A DNA stretch of 64,000 nucleotides from Euleptes europaea (taxonomy: Eukaryota; Chordata; Lepidosauria; Squamata; Sphaerodactylidae). The notes beneath the pieces are model-generated. The model saw only the letters and a list, made by a program, of their open reading frames with translations, was not told the origin of the DNA and did not search any database. This document shows, one piece after another, positions 42,640-52,952 of the stretch. Location of the stretch: assembly GCF_029931775.1 (NCBI RefSeq), contig NC_079315.1, forward strand, positions 110,604,274-110,668,273, written 5' to 3'. Both the position numbers and the translations under genes were made by a program. Position 1 is the first letter of the stretch. Each line of letters begins with the position of its first letter.

Positions 42640-43270
42640 TCTCAAAGGAAAACGCCCGGGCAGGGCCCCCCCCGCACGTGTGGACCCGCTCACCGGGCGC
42701 CACGCCCCCTTGCCTGAGCCCCCAAAACCTCACTCACCAGCCCCACGGAGCCGCCTCCCGCCCCCCAAGTTTGAAAGGGACAACGGCCGCCTCCTCCAAG
42801 ATGGCGCCGCCGGACTTCTTCTTCTCCCCCGCCCTCCGCGCACGCGCGCTCGGCCCACCTCGGAAGAACCACAACTCCCGGCACGCCCCGCGGCCGGCGG
42901 CGTCACAATGCTCCCCGGGCCGCACTGCCCCCCGGCGCTGAGACACGGAGGGGGCGTGCTGCGACGCCTCGCCTCCCCCGCCCTCCGCGCACGCGCGCTC
43001 GGTCCGCCTCGCGGCCGCCCGGCGTTCGGAAGAACCACAACTCCCGGCACGCCCCGCGGCCGGCGGCGTCACAATGCTCCCCGGGCCGCACTGCCCCCCG
43101 GCGCTGAGACACGGGCGCTGCAGCCGGGAGGACGAGTGGGGGGGCAGAGGAGGGGGGCTGCGACGCCCCCCAAACAGCCGACCCCGTTCAGGTGCGGGGC
43201 GGGGGCCGCCTTTTGCAACTCCCCCCCCAGAAACCCTCCCAGGGATGGTGCACCCAGTCTGACTGGGATG
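42640..43270. promoter_or_regulatory. CpG island, candidate LAS2/STARD6 bidirectional promoter
   Basis: A dense CpG block lies between the divergent LAS2 (minus) and STARD6 (plus) coding starts. A YY1-like aagatggcgcc sits at 42798. A unit of 124-140 bp is repeated (42826-42949 and 42975-43114), each copy with accacaactcccggcacgcc, which resembles the ZNF143/THAP11 ACTACAACTCCC motif, and gcgtcacaatg. No TATA box is seen. Both genes have a splice acceptor just before their first coding exon, consistent with an untranslated first exon here. Promoter function is inference. Confidence 0.65.
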
Positions 43271-43375
43271 ATGCTGAGGGTTGCCAGCCTCCAGGGGGCT
43301 GCAGCCTAGATGGAGCGTTTGCATAGCATTTAGACTGTTTAAGATTCGTAGGGGCTGCATTAATTTGCAACTACT

Positions 43376-43432
43376 TTATTATTATTATTATTATTATTTT
43401 ATTTTATTATTTTATTATTATTATTTTATTAC
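43376..43432. repeat. (ATT)n microsatellite
   Basis: Interrupted tta/ttatt units. Confidence 0.9.
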
Positions 43433-43479
43433 TATTTCTTTTTATACAAGTTTCAAACATATTTCTTTTTCTACACACA

Positions 43480-43570
43480 TTCGTAGAAAAGGGCAAGAGT
43501 CCAGGAGCACCTTAAAGACTCACAAAAATATTTTTCTACTACTGCAGACAGACTAACACGGCTACCCGCT
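43480..43570 (-). mobile_element. Dispersed repeat ending 'GGAGCACCTTAAAGAC'
   Basis: Same family as 22850-22965: gcaagagtccaggagcacct and cagactaacacggctacccg. Confidence 0.55.
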
Positions 43571-43612
43571 GTGAATTATCTACATACGTTGTTTGTATAA
43601 CGTATTCTTTTC

Positions 43613-43813
43613 TCATTCCCTTCCATCCCACCCATCCCCCTCCCTAGCCCCACTCCTTCTCCTTATAATTGTTAGTCTCTTAACCTCAGCCACGGGCACA
43701 AAGTCTGGATCTTCCATTGAATGTCTTTTCTTCCTTCCATTGATAGCCACATTTATTTGTAACTCCTGAAAATCATTCCCCCCTTTGGGATTCATCTGTT
43801 CCTCTGTGTCCAT
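43613..43813 (-). CDS. Unrecognised 66-codon open frame
   Basis: It starts with MDTEEQMNPKGGNDFQELQI and is charged with a basic middle (NGRKKRHS). No good splice sites and no family recognised. It may be a fragment of a retroelement. Confidence 0.15.
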   Translation of the reverse strand: MDTEEQMNPKGGNDFQELQINVAINGRKKRHSMEDPDFVPVAEVKRLTIIRRRSGAREGDGWDGRE

Positions 43814-44119
43814 GCCTTTGCCGCCCAGTAAATTTGAAACGGGACATCTAGCACACGCAGCTTTTTACGCTCACCACATATACATGCTTTTGGTTGCTCT
43901 GGTTTGATTTGAGAAGAGGCTCATTCCTGTCCGATTCCGGTTGAGACACAGTGTTTTTTGTGAATACCCTTTGGGCAGGCATTGCTATTTTGAATATTTG
44001 ATGGGAGAGTATAAATATTTGTGGGTTGCAGATATCACCTTTATAGCTGACATCACCATTAGTTAAAAAAGTTGTTAAATGTAAAGCGGCTTTGTATTGT
44101 ATTGTAATATCCATTGTAT

Positions 44120-44422
44120 TAGGTAAAGGTAAAGGTCCGCTGTGCAAGCACCGGGTCATTCCTGACCCATGGGGTGACATCACATCCTGACGTTTCCAAG
44201 GCAGACTTTGTTTGCGGGGTGGTTTGCCAGTGCCTTCCCCAGTCCTCTTCCCTTTACCCCCAGCAAGCTGGGTCCTCATTTCACCGACCTCGGGAGGATG
44301 GGAGGCTGAGTCAACCTTGAGCCGGCTACCTGAAACCGACTTCCGTCGGGATCGAACTCAGGTCATGAGCAGAGCTTGGACTGCAGTACTGCAGCTTAAC
44401 ACTCTTTGCCACGGGCCTCCAT
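44120..44422 (-). mobile_element. tRNA-derived SINE, 'CCCCGTGGCGCAGAG' type
   Basis: Minus copy, ends aggtaaaggtaaaggtccgc at the left, head at ccacgggcctcc. Confidence 0.87.
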
Positions 44423-44619
44423 TGTATTAGACATAGGGGTATTTATTATCATATTGGAAAATCAGAGTAATGTATTTATGAATGTACACATAGTTCATGA
44501 CTATATTATTTGAAAAGTATATGAATGTACACATTGTTTAAAGGTTTATAACTCGAATTGGGTAAAAGAATTCCACTATTTTCTTGTATGGTATTTTTTT
44601 AGCTTCGTGCTGTACTTTA

Positions 44620-44830
44620 GCTTGCCAGCCTCCAGGTGGTGGCTGGAGATCTCCTGCTATTACAACTGATCTCCAGCCAATAGAGATCAGTTCCCCTGGA
44701 GGAAGTGGTCGCTTTGGCAACTTCAATGGGGTACAATGCTTAGGGTTGTTCCCCTCCCCAAACTCTGCCCTCTTCAGGCTCCACCCCAAAAACCTCTCGC
44801 CAGTGGTGAAGAGGGACCTGGCAACCCTAT
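44620..44830. mobile_element. hAT MITE
   Basis: cttgccagcctccaggtggtg ... agagggacctggcaacccta. Confidence 0.8.
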
Positions 44831-44909
44831 GCTGTAGCTTGGCAGGAGGAGGATCCTGATTTTAGGCGCCCGCAAATGCAATCCTATCCTGAGATGTTCC
44901 AGCCTAACC

Positions 44910-45103
44910 TAGGGTTGCCAATCTCCAGGTGGTGGCAGGATTAAAACTGATCTCCAGGCGGCGATCAGTTCCCCTGGAGAAAATGGCCGCTTTGGAAGGT
45001 GGACTCTATGGCATTGAAGTCCCTCCCCTTCCCAAACCCTGCCCTCCTCAGGCTCCACCCCCAAAATCTCCAGTTATTTTCCAACCCAAAGCTGGCAACC
45101 CTA
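44910..45103. mobile_element. hAT MITE with 8-bp target duplication
   Basis: gcctaacc at 44902-44909 and 45104-45111 flanks tagggttgcc ... ggcaaccta-type ends. Confidence 0.9.
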
Positions 45104-45150
45104 GCCTAACCCCATTGAGTTAGACTGGAGTAACTGCAGTTCCTTGGACC

Positions 45151-45957
45151 CTGGTTTCATCTTCATGTAGGGTTGTCAACCTCCAGGTGGTAGCAGGAGG
45201 GCTCAGATACAATAAACATAAATTATGTCCTAAACAATTTATTGTTAAGCATTAACTCCATGCTATACAGTAGAAACTAACAAAAAAAACAGCTAGTGAA
45301 AATATATATACAGAACCCAGCAAATAATGACACAAGAAAAAATGCTGGAAAATACGGTGAAGCACAACGCAAGGAAGACCAAAGTCGCACAGCCTTAATG
45401 CACAGCAGCACCCCACTTGCGAGGTTCGAAAGAAATTCAAGACAGAAATAATCCGGTGGTGGGTATGGTCAGTCCAAGAGAAGCCCGAAGGCAAAGGTCC
45501 AAGGAGCTTTAAAGCTTGAGAATGTGTGGCTAGTCGTACATCCATGTTTCAAAAGGCCTCTTCAGCTCAATGTGCTTTAATATAACCGGCAACAAATAAA
45601 GATGAATTGTATCCAGTATTGCCGATATAGGACCGTCACGCCAGGGAAATACGTCCTCTGCATAAAATATCAGTCGCGCGTTCTTTCCTCCTAGGACGAC
45701 TTTCCGTTGCTCTTCACCGTATTTTCCAGCATTTTTTCTTGTGTCATTATTTGCTGGGTTCTGTATTTATATTTTCACTAGCTGGTTTTTTTGTTAGTTT
45801 CTACTGTATAGCATGGAGTTAATGCTTAACAATAAATTGTATAGCAGGGAGTTAATGCTTAACAATACATTGTTTAGGGCATAATTTATGTTTATTGTAT
45901 CTGAACCCTCCTGCTACCACCTGGAGGCTAACAACCCTACATGAAGATGAAACCAGG
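45151..45957. repeat. Large inverted repeat (arms about 220-250 bp, loop about 335 bp)
   Basis: The left arm 45151-45372 is the reverse complement of the right arm 45707-45957, including the flanking tggtttcatcttcatgtagg and a MITE end. The right arm has an extra 33-bp tandem duplication (tagttaatgcttaacaata-like units at 45810 and 45845). The loop holds a hammerhead-like core on the minus strand (45546-45565). Confidence 0.9.
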
Positions 45958-45982
45958 ATCTGATTCAGTATAATGCAGCTTC

Positions 45983-46475
45983 ATAAGAACATAAGAAAAG
46001 CCCTGCTGGATCAGACCAAGGCCCATCAAGTCCAGCAGTCTGTTCACACAGTGGTCAACCAGGTGCCTCTAGGAAGCCCACAAACAAGACGACTGCTGCA
46101 GCACCTTCCTGCCTGTGTTCCACAGCACCTAATATAATAGGCATGCTCCTCTGATCCTGGAGAGAATAGGTATGCATCATAACTAGTATCCATTTTGACT
46201 AGTAGCCATGAATACCCCTCTCCTCCATGAACATGTCCACTCCCCTCTTAAAGCCTTCCAAGTTGACAGCCATCACCACATCCTGGGGCAGGGAGTTCCA
46301 CAATTTAACTATGTGTTGTGTGAAGAAATACTTCCTTTTATCTGTTTTGAATCTCTCGCCCTAAAGCTTCAGCAGATGACCCCACGATCTAGTATTATAA
46401 GAGAGGGAGAAAAGCTTCTCCCTGTCCACTCTCTCCATACCATGCATAGTTTCATAGACCTCTATCATGTCTATC
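45983..46475 (-). mobile_element. CR1-like LINE 3' end
   Basis: The reverse complement of the 31940 subfamily: gaacataagaaaagccctgc at the left end and catagacctctatcatgtct at the right. A short plus-strand piece of the same subfamily follows at 46550-46602. Confidence 0.87.
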
Positions 46476-46599
46476 ATTGGGTGACCTTGGGCCCATCCCA
46501 AACTCTCGGCCTGGCCTAGCTTACAGTGGAGGAGGGAAAGACCTCTATCAGCCTAAACAGGGCTGTTTAGCTTGGAAAGAAAAGGTGGTTAAGGGGAGA

Positions 46600-46706
46600 C
46601 ATGCCAAAGCGGCCACTTTCTCCAGGTGAACTGATATCTGTTGGCTGGAGATCAGTTGTAACAGCAGGAGATCTCCAGTTTGTACCTGGAGGTTGGCAAC
46701 CCTAGG
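46600..46706. mobile_element. hAT MITE, half copy
   Basis: aaagcggccactttctccag ... gtacctggaggttggcaaccctag. Confidence 0.75.
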
Positions 46707-47036
46707 TGGAGCCAACCACAAAATTGCTGTCACCCCACCACAGAATGTTAGGTTATTCATCACTGTAATAATAACTCTGCAACCTTTGCCAATGCAACGT
46801 CTTTTAAAATCAGTACAGCCAATCAGATCTCCATCCGCCAATCAGCCCCACCTGGCCCCACTCCCAACCACTTTCTAAAATCAGTCGGTGGGCACTAGTA
46901 AAGGTGTCATTGGGCACTGTGGTGCCCATGGGTGTCATTATTGGGACCCCTGATACAAAGCAACTAAGCTATCTAGTTTGCTGACTGCTGTACAATACTT
47001 GGGAGCTTGGCACAAAGAGACAGTCTGCTTCTAATC

Positions 47037-47242
47037 AGGGTTGCCAACCTCCAGGTACTAGTGTGAGATCTCCTGCAATTACAACTGATCTCCAGCCGAT
47101 AGAGATCAGTTCACCTGGAGAAAATGGCTGCTTTGGCCGTTGGACTCTATGGCATTGAAGGTCCTCCCCAAACCCGGCCCTCCTGAGGCTCTGCCCCCAA
47201 AAACCTCCCGCCGGTGGCGAAGAGGGACCTGGAAACCCTAAC
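47037..47242. mobile_element. hAT MITE 95 bp before STARD6 coding exon 1
   Basis: cagggttgccaacctccagg ... agagggacctggaaacccta. Confidence 0.82.
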
Positions 47243-47334
47243 ATTGCGGCCCGGCACACACTCGAGGCGGTGCTTCCATCTGTTTCCCCACTCCCTTTGT
47301 GATACAATCTGCCCTTTGTCTGCATTTGTGCCAG

Positions 47335-47428
47335 ATAGATGGACTATAAGAAAATTTCAGATGACGTGTCTAGGAAAATGTTGTCGTACATCAAAGATAC
47401 ATCTGGATGGAAAGAGATTAAAAAAGGA
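47335..47428 (+). CDS. STARD6: STARD6, coding exon 1
   Basis: STARD6 is a small cytosolic StAR-related lipid-transfer (START) protein, known in mammals as mainly testicular and able to bind cholesterol or steroids. The exon begins after gcatttgtgccag; ATG is at 47339. Thirty codons give MDYKKISDDVSRKMLSYIKD then TSGWKEIKKG, matching human [28 protein letters not shown]. The donor is gtaagt, phase 0. Five coding exons (47339-47428, 51696-51882, 52188-52302, 52953-53046, 53946-54093) total 634 bases, one more than 211 codons; the surplus base lies in exon 2. The expected product is about 210 residues (human 220), essentially one START domain. The neighbour on the left is divergent LAS2; POLI on the right is convergent. 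Confidence 0.93.
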
Positions 47429-47544
47429 GTAAGTGGAACTTATCCTTTTAAAAGTTATTTCTCTCTTGGAAGTGATACCCCGGAAGTTAGCAGTGTGCTT
47501 AAATTTTAACAGGTCCTCTTATATATGCCTGTATTCTTTGAGAG

Positions 47545-48202
47545 CCAGGCCATTTATGCAGGGGTATTTAGTTCACAGTCCCTGCTGGACTGCCTCAAGG
47601 CTTCCTTTGTGTTATTCATGATTTTACCGACCTTCAGATGTGACTTCGCTCTGCCTTCGCTCTTTCCCTGCAGTTCTAGGATCCTCTTTTAGGACTAATT
47701 TAAATATGGCTTCGAGGCAAGAACGATGCAAATTCACCCTATTTCCATGCATAGCTCTTAACTTCGGGTTTCTCTCCCCACGGCCATTTTGGCTTCTCCC
47801 TCCCAGGTGTCTCTCCCTCCCATCCAACCCTTCCGTCAAAGGAAAGCACAAAAGAGGGAGTTAAACCTTCATGAAATGTGCAGGAAGACACCGAAGAGAG
47901 GCTGCAAAGGTTGGAAGGCAGCTCCCGGCAGGGAGCGGTTGAAGAAAGGTGGGGAGGAATACCCAGCAAAAGCACACGCAGTCCCTTTAAGAGCTGATCC
48001 TCCCCCTCCAAGTAGAGTGCAACAAGGCTGCGTTTTTAGGGGGAGGGAAGCAGAAGCTCCGTGATTCACTGGGGATGCCTAATTCATCACAAAGTACTCC
48101 TGGAATTTGAGGGGAGGGAGCCCTCATGCATATGATGTTTGAGATTTCGGAGCAGAAAACTGTGCAGCAAACCAAACACAAATTTCCCCTGCATAAATGA
48201 AC
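47545..48202. mobile_element. TIR element of the CATTTATGCAGGGG type in STARD6 intron 1
   Basis: ccatttatgcaggggtattt at the left is mirrored by aatttcccctgcataaatg at the right. The body contains the ttaaatatggcttcgaggc and cctccccctccaagtagagt blocks. No transposase. It may be related to 2306-3105 and 19622-20925. Confidence 0.65.
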
Positions 48203-48210
48203 CTAGTGTA

Positions 48211-48425
48211 GCATAGTAGATACAGTGGTGGATTAGAACCCTGGGTGACTCGGGTTCAAATCCCCGCTTCTACAGTGGAAGCTTACTGGGTGACCTTGGG
48301 TCCCTCTCAAACTCTCGGCCTTGCCTACCTTACAGTGGAGGAGGGGAAGACAATGTTCTAAAAGCTGCTTAGAGCCCAAAATGAGTGTGTGTGTGTGGGG
48401 GAAGCAGGATATAAATGAATGCAAA
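48211..48425 (+). mobile_element. tRNA-derived SINE, short class
   Basis: Head gtgtagcatagtagatacag, box B gggttcaaatccccg, tail ggatataaatgaatgcaaat. Confidence 0.8.
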
Positions 48426-49084
48426 TACGTGTTTCAAAACAGGGAGAAAATAAACCCCTGTATTTTGGTAAAATTTACAGTCTGGTAACCAGGAGAGAAT
48501 TCTTATTTGCCACGGGTGGTCAGAGTAAGTCTTTGTAGCTTCAAACAGCTACACATAAAGAAATAACTGCTTTACATCTAAAAGTAATAAATAGTTTAGT
48601 TTTGCAATTTCGTTACTGCTATTTCAGAAGCAGAGGCATTTGATTGTTTTCTTTCTTTCCTTTCTTTGTCAACCTGAGAAACTTATTACAGTGTCAATTA
48701 GACCATCAACAGACTACCCGGGAAATATGTAAGTACGTCGGCTTTGCTTTTCATGTAATAAGTAGACTTTTCCTCCACACAAATAGTATTGATGAGCAAA
48801 GTACATCAGAAAAGCCCTGCTGTTTCGGTGAAGCGTTAATGACAAAAGCTGTAATCATACAGGCTTGGTTAGTCATTCGTACACCCCAGGGAACCCTGGG
48901 AATTGTAAGGGAAACAGCCATGTGGCATCTTAAAGGCGAGATTTAGTTCCACATGGGGGTCATTCCCTGTTCTGCTCTCATTGCATTTTCAAAAGCAATG
49001 AAAACTCTGCACAGGGATTTGCTACATTCAACCCCCCCCCCCCAAATTCAGGGCATGTCTTCACCACTTGCTGTTTTTTAAAAA

Positions 49085-49940
49085 AATAGTAGTAGGTATA
49101 TCGCTAATACGAGCCCCACGGTGCAGAGTGGTAAGTTGCAGTACTGCAGTCAAAAACTCTGCTCACGACCTGAGTTCGATCCCGACGGAAGTCGGTTTCA
49201 GGTCGCCGGCTGAAGGTTGACTCAGCCTTCCATCTTTCTGAGGTCGGTAAAAGGAGTACCCAGCTTGCTGGGGGTAAAGGGAAGATGACTGGGAAGGCAC
49301 TGGCAAACCACCCCATTAAACATAGTCTGCCTAGTAAACGTCAGGATGTGAAGTCACCTCAGGGTCAGGAATGACCTGGTGCTTGCACAGGGGACTACCT
49401 TTACCTTTATATCGCTACTAGATATATCCAGGTTTGGGTCAGTCACTTTCTGTCAACCTAGCCTACCTTACAGGGTTTTAGTGAGGGTAAAGTGAAGAAG
49501 AGGAGAGCACTGCAAGCTGCTCTGGGTTCCCCTAGGGCGGAAAAGCAAGATAGAAATGAAGTAAATATAGAAATAAATAAAATCCAATGTATGTTTTTTT
49601 AAAGAGCTAATATAAGTAGAGCCCCGTGGCGCAGAGTGGTAAGCTGCAGTACTGCAGTCCAAGCTCTGCTCACGACCTGAGTTCGATCCCCACGGAAGTC
49701 AGTTTCAGGTCACCGGCTGAAGGTTGACTCAGCCTTCCGACTTTCTAAGGTCAGTAAAAGGAGTACCCAGCTTGCTGGGGGTAAAGTGTAGATGACTGGG
49801 AAGGCACTGGCAAACCACCCCATTAAACATAGTCTGCCTAGTAAACGTCAGGATGTGAAGTCACCTCATGGGTCAGGAATGACCTGGTGCTTGCACAGGG
49901 GACTACCTTTACCTTTATATCGCTACTAGATATATCCAGG
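49085..49940 (+). repeat. Duplicated block with two 'CCCCGTGGCGCAGAG' SINEs
   Basis: Two SINE copies (49106-49410, 49619-49915) are each followed by the same non-SINE sequence starting atatcgctactagatatatcc. Between them sits a short-class SINE tail (49430-49600, ending taaataaaatcc). The shared flank shows duplication, not two independent insertions. Confidence 0.85.
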
Positions 49941-49944
49941 TTTC

Positions 49945-51145
49945 CTCGCATCCCCACACTCCTGTCCCCTGCTGCTGCTTGATGCGGCAGTGGAAGTAAA
50001 AATGTGAAGGGACACAGCACCACAGCATTGATGGATGCTGCGGGAATTCCCCCAATCTCTATGGTATTTACCATAGAGTTTAGGGAAATTCCTAGAGCAT
50101 TGTTCAGTGCAATGACATCACTTCAGGGTCTTCAACTGGAAATGATATAGCCATGTTGAGTGACGCTCCTTCTCCCCATACCCTGCCCCTCAAATGTCAT
50201 TTTATATATATTGCTTAGGGTTTTTTTTAAACACTGTAGCTGTGTACCTAAAAGCCCTCTGGTGGTGATGGGGAGAATTGCAGGCACAACAGGAAAGGGG
50301 GATATCCACACCTTCCCATCCACAAGGATCCCAAAACTGCTTTGAGTACAATATTCACAGAGAGATCGTACCCAGGCAAGACTACTTCCACATGGAGACA
50401 ATTTTGTGTGTAGCTCTTGCTGCATTTGTGGTAGCAGCGGTGCATCCACACTGCAGTGTTCCTGGCACTTTCCTTGCCTGAACCTCCCCTCGCCTTGGCC
50501 ACTGAAGGGCTTCTTCAGGACTTCTAAATCAGAGCTGAACGGATTGTGCTATAGTGCAATAATTTTATAATGATCTATTGTAACAATGTATCAATTCCTA
50601 GGGTTCATTTTTCAAACAGTAACTTTCTAGCCCTTCTCCTTAAGGCTTTATGAGGGGAAATGTGCAGCCAGCACATTTTGCTGTATGACATCATGAGGAA
50701 AAGGACTAAAGACTCACTTAAAAAGAAAGTTAGGAACTAAACTAGAACATGGTTAGACTAGTTTGCTACAACCTGATTACACTGTAGCTATCTGTCGATT
50801 ACTGATTTTCATATAAGCCTCCCAAATCCCTTTGGTGGGTGGGGAATGATGGCCGCGGCAGCTGGACTAATGAAAATGGCACCAGTGTGGGCGGGACTTG
50901 CAAAGCTGCACACTTTCCCCTCCACACAGCATCCAAAGGCACGTTAACTGATCTTTCCCAAAAGCCTGTAGCAAACCAGGTTTGGGAAAGATTCCAGGAA
51001 AGGGGGGAAACACAGAAGCAGGACAAGTCGAAGATAGTCCCCAAAACACTTGACAAAGGGCTTGGTCTTCGTCGGTCAAGCCTTAGGAAATGCTGAGATA
51101 TACTCCAGCCTCCACAGCTTTTAAGGGGGAACACAACTCAACAGA
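49945..51145. other. STARD6 intron 1, mostly unassigned
   Basis: I see no exon or clear repeat. Open frames 50132-50449 and 50799-51134 (minus) have no recognised motif. Confidence 0.35.
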
Positions 51146-51149
51146 GGCA

Positions 51150-51270
51150 ATAAGCTTGGAGTTTGGAGAGGGGAGGGACTTCAATGCCATAGAGTTCAAT
51201 TGCCAAAGCGGCTATTTTCTCCTGGGGAACTGATCCCTGTTGCCTGGAGATCAGTTGTAATAGCGGGAAG
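51150..51270. mobile_element. hAT MITE, partial
   Basis: gtttggagaggggagggact ... gcctggagatcagttgtaata. Confidence 0.7.
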
Positions 51271-51317
51271 CCCAATTGGGTATATGTAGCTTGCTAACTT
51301 GAAAAATGCCCGGGGAA

Positions 51318-51521
51318 TAGGGTTGCCAGCTCAGGGTTGGGAAATACCTGGAGATATTTTGGGCGGAGAGTGAGGAGGGTGGAGTTTGGGGAGGGACTTC
51401 AATGCCATAGAGTCCAATTGCCAAAGTGGCCATTTTCTCCAGGTGGACTGATCTATATCGGCTGGAGATCACTTGTAATAGCAGGAGATCTCCAGCTACT
51501 ACCTGGAGGTTGGCAACCCTA
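51318..51521. mobile_element. hAT MITE with 8-bp target duplication
   Basis: ccggggaa at 51310-51317 and 51522-51529 flanks tagggttgccagc ... gttggcaaccta-type ends. Confidence 0.92.
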
Positions 51522-51695
51522 CCGGGGAACGGGGGAAAGTTACATTAGCTGCTGTGGTTCTTGGATGGGGATGGTGAGAGGTGGTTGGCAGGCAGGTGGG
51601 TGTAAATCTGCAGGGGGTGGCAGCAAAGGGTGGCGACAGCAGCCCAGGGTAGCAACCAAGGGTGGTGCCTCTTATTGAAACTTCACTGGCTGTAG

Positions 51696-51882
51696 GACGT
51701 TACTTCTTCCTGCCGGTAATGCGAACCAAACAACTTATTTCTATATCGAACCCAGATACCGCGTGGAAGCCACCATTGAGCAACCGGCTGAAAAAGTCTT
51801 TCCGTTTATTTACCTTCCTGAGCATCGCACCAAGTGGGACAAATCATTACAGTTGTACAGGATTATAGACACACTCGATCAG
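51696..51882 (+). CDS. STARD6: STARD6 coding exon 2, with one surplus base
   Basis: Acceptor ttcactggctgtag, donor gtgatt. The 3' part is clearly STARD6: YRVEATIEQPAEKVFPFIYL then RTKWDKSLQLYRIIDTLDQ (human YRVEGIIPES ... ITWDKSLQVYNMVHRIDS). Entering in phase 0 gives DVTSSCR then a stop (TAA at 51717). Moving one base at that point gives NANQTTYFYIEPRYRVEA and continues correctly. The exon is 187 bases, whereas phase 0 in and phase 0 out demands a multiple of three. A real frameshift, an assembly indel, or an unseen extra exon with another phase are all possible. Confidence 0.85.
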
Positions 51883-51894
51883 GTGATTCTGTCA

Positions 51895-52178
51895 GATTAA
51901 GAGCAGTGGTTTGGAGCGGTGGACTGTAATCTGGAGAACCGGGTTTGATTCCCCACTCCATCAAATGAGCGGCGGACTCTAATCTAGCGGTCTCCCCACT
52001 CCTCCACATGAAGCCTGCTGGGTGACCTTGGGCTAGTCTCAGTTCTCTCCGACCTCTCTCAGCCTACCTCACAAGGTGTCGGTTGTGGGGAGGGGAAGAG
52101 AAGGTGATTGTAAGCCGCTCGGAGACACTTTAAAGGTAGTCAGAACCAGGGTATAAAAACCAACTCTTCTTCTTTTTC
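51895..52178 (+). mobile_element. Sauria-type SINE filling a STARD6 intron
   Basis: ttaagagcagtggtttggag to gtataaaaaccaactcttct. It occupies all but about 20 bases of the intron 51883-52187, and its pyrimidine-rich tail runs into the 3' splice site. Confidence 0.9.
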
Positions 52179-52187
52179 TAATTGCAG

Positions 52188-52302
52188 GACACTGCTATTT
52201 ATCACAGTGTTACCCACAGTTTTGGCATGGGGCTGGTTCCGCCAAGGGATTTTGTCTACCTTGTGCATATTAAAAAATACAACAGTCTTCTCACGACAAA
52301 TT
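52188..52302 (+). CDS. STARD6: STARD6 coding exon 3
   Basis: Acceptor tctttttctaattgcag, donor gtaagt. It encodes [20 protein letters not shown] then [18 protein letters not shown], matching human [31 protein letters not shown]. Phase 0 in, phase 1 out. Confidence 0.95.
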
Positions 52303-52479
52303 GTAAGTGATTATTACACCTTGGGAACAGTTTAATGTATGAATAGGTATGTGTGTGAACGAGATAGATTTCCATTACCCTTTGCTAGAATATCTCACTG
52401 GGATGACCCCGGGTCTGTGGGGGCAGCTAGAAGGGGGGAGGTGTGTGTGAGTAGAGACATGTTGGCGATTGGCCAGACA

Positions 52480-52600
52480 GGTTCATGGAAGGAGAGGTCC
52501 ATGAATGGCTGCTGGCCATGGTGACTAAAGGGAGCCTCCACAGCCAGAGGCAGTCAACCTTTGAATCCCAGTGCTAGGAGGCAACATAAGAGGAAGGCCT
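52480..52600 (+). mobile_element. LINE 3' tail fragment
   Basis: gaccaggttcatgg-type (agacaggttcatggaaggag) and gggagcctccacagccagag recur at 3300-3400. It lies in a STARD6 intron. Confidence 0.55.
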
Positions 52601-52825
52601 TGACCTCTGGGCCCTCAAGGGCAACTTTGGCTCAGTGGTAGAGCATCTGCTTGGCACGCAGAAGGTCCCAGGTTCAATCCCCGGCATCTCCAGTTAAAGG
52701 GACGAGGCAGGTAGGTGATGTGAAAGACCCCTGCCTGAGACCCTGGAGAGCCACTGCCGGTCTGAGTAGACAATACTGACTTTGATGGACCTTGATGGTC
52801 TGATTCAGTAGAAAGTACCTTCATG
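52600..52825 (+). mobile_element. tRNA-derived SINE ('CTCAGTGGTAGAGC' type)
   Basis: ggcaactttggctcagtggt, box B aggttcaatccccgg, end agtaccttcatgtgttcata. Confidence 0.9.
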
Positions 52826-52952
52826 TGTTCATATACAATTTTCAGTGGTCTTCCACTATGCTGCAAAATACTCAGGCGTCATTTTGAGAAATCAGATTGC
52901 ACTCAAATCCACGTGCTTGCTCTTCGAACAGCTTTTAAATCCTGTTTTGTAG

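Noticed and set aside
42237-43360. Overlapping open frames of 100-265 codons on both strands across the CpG block
   Set aside because: They are a by-product of high GC content and of the 138-bp tandem array. They overlap on all frames, have no recognisable domain and cross the promoter duplication.
52615-52690. Possible tRNA gene (box A and box B present)
   Set aside because: The flanks match the body of a dispersed SINE, and no cloverleaf with intact acceptor stem is apparent. The same applies to the other SINE heads.
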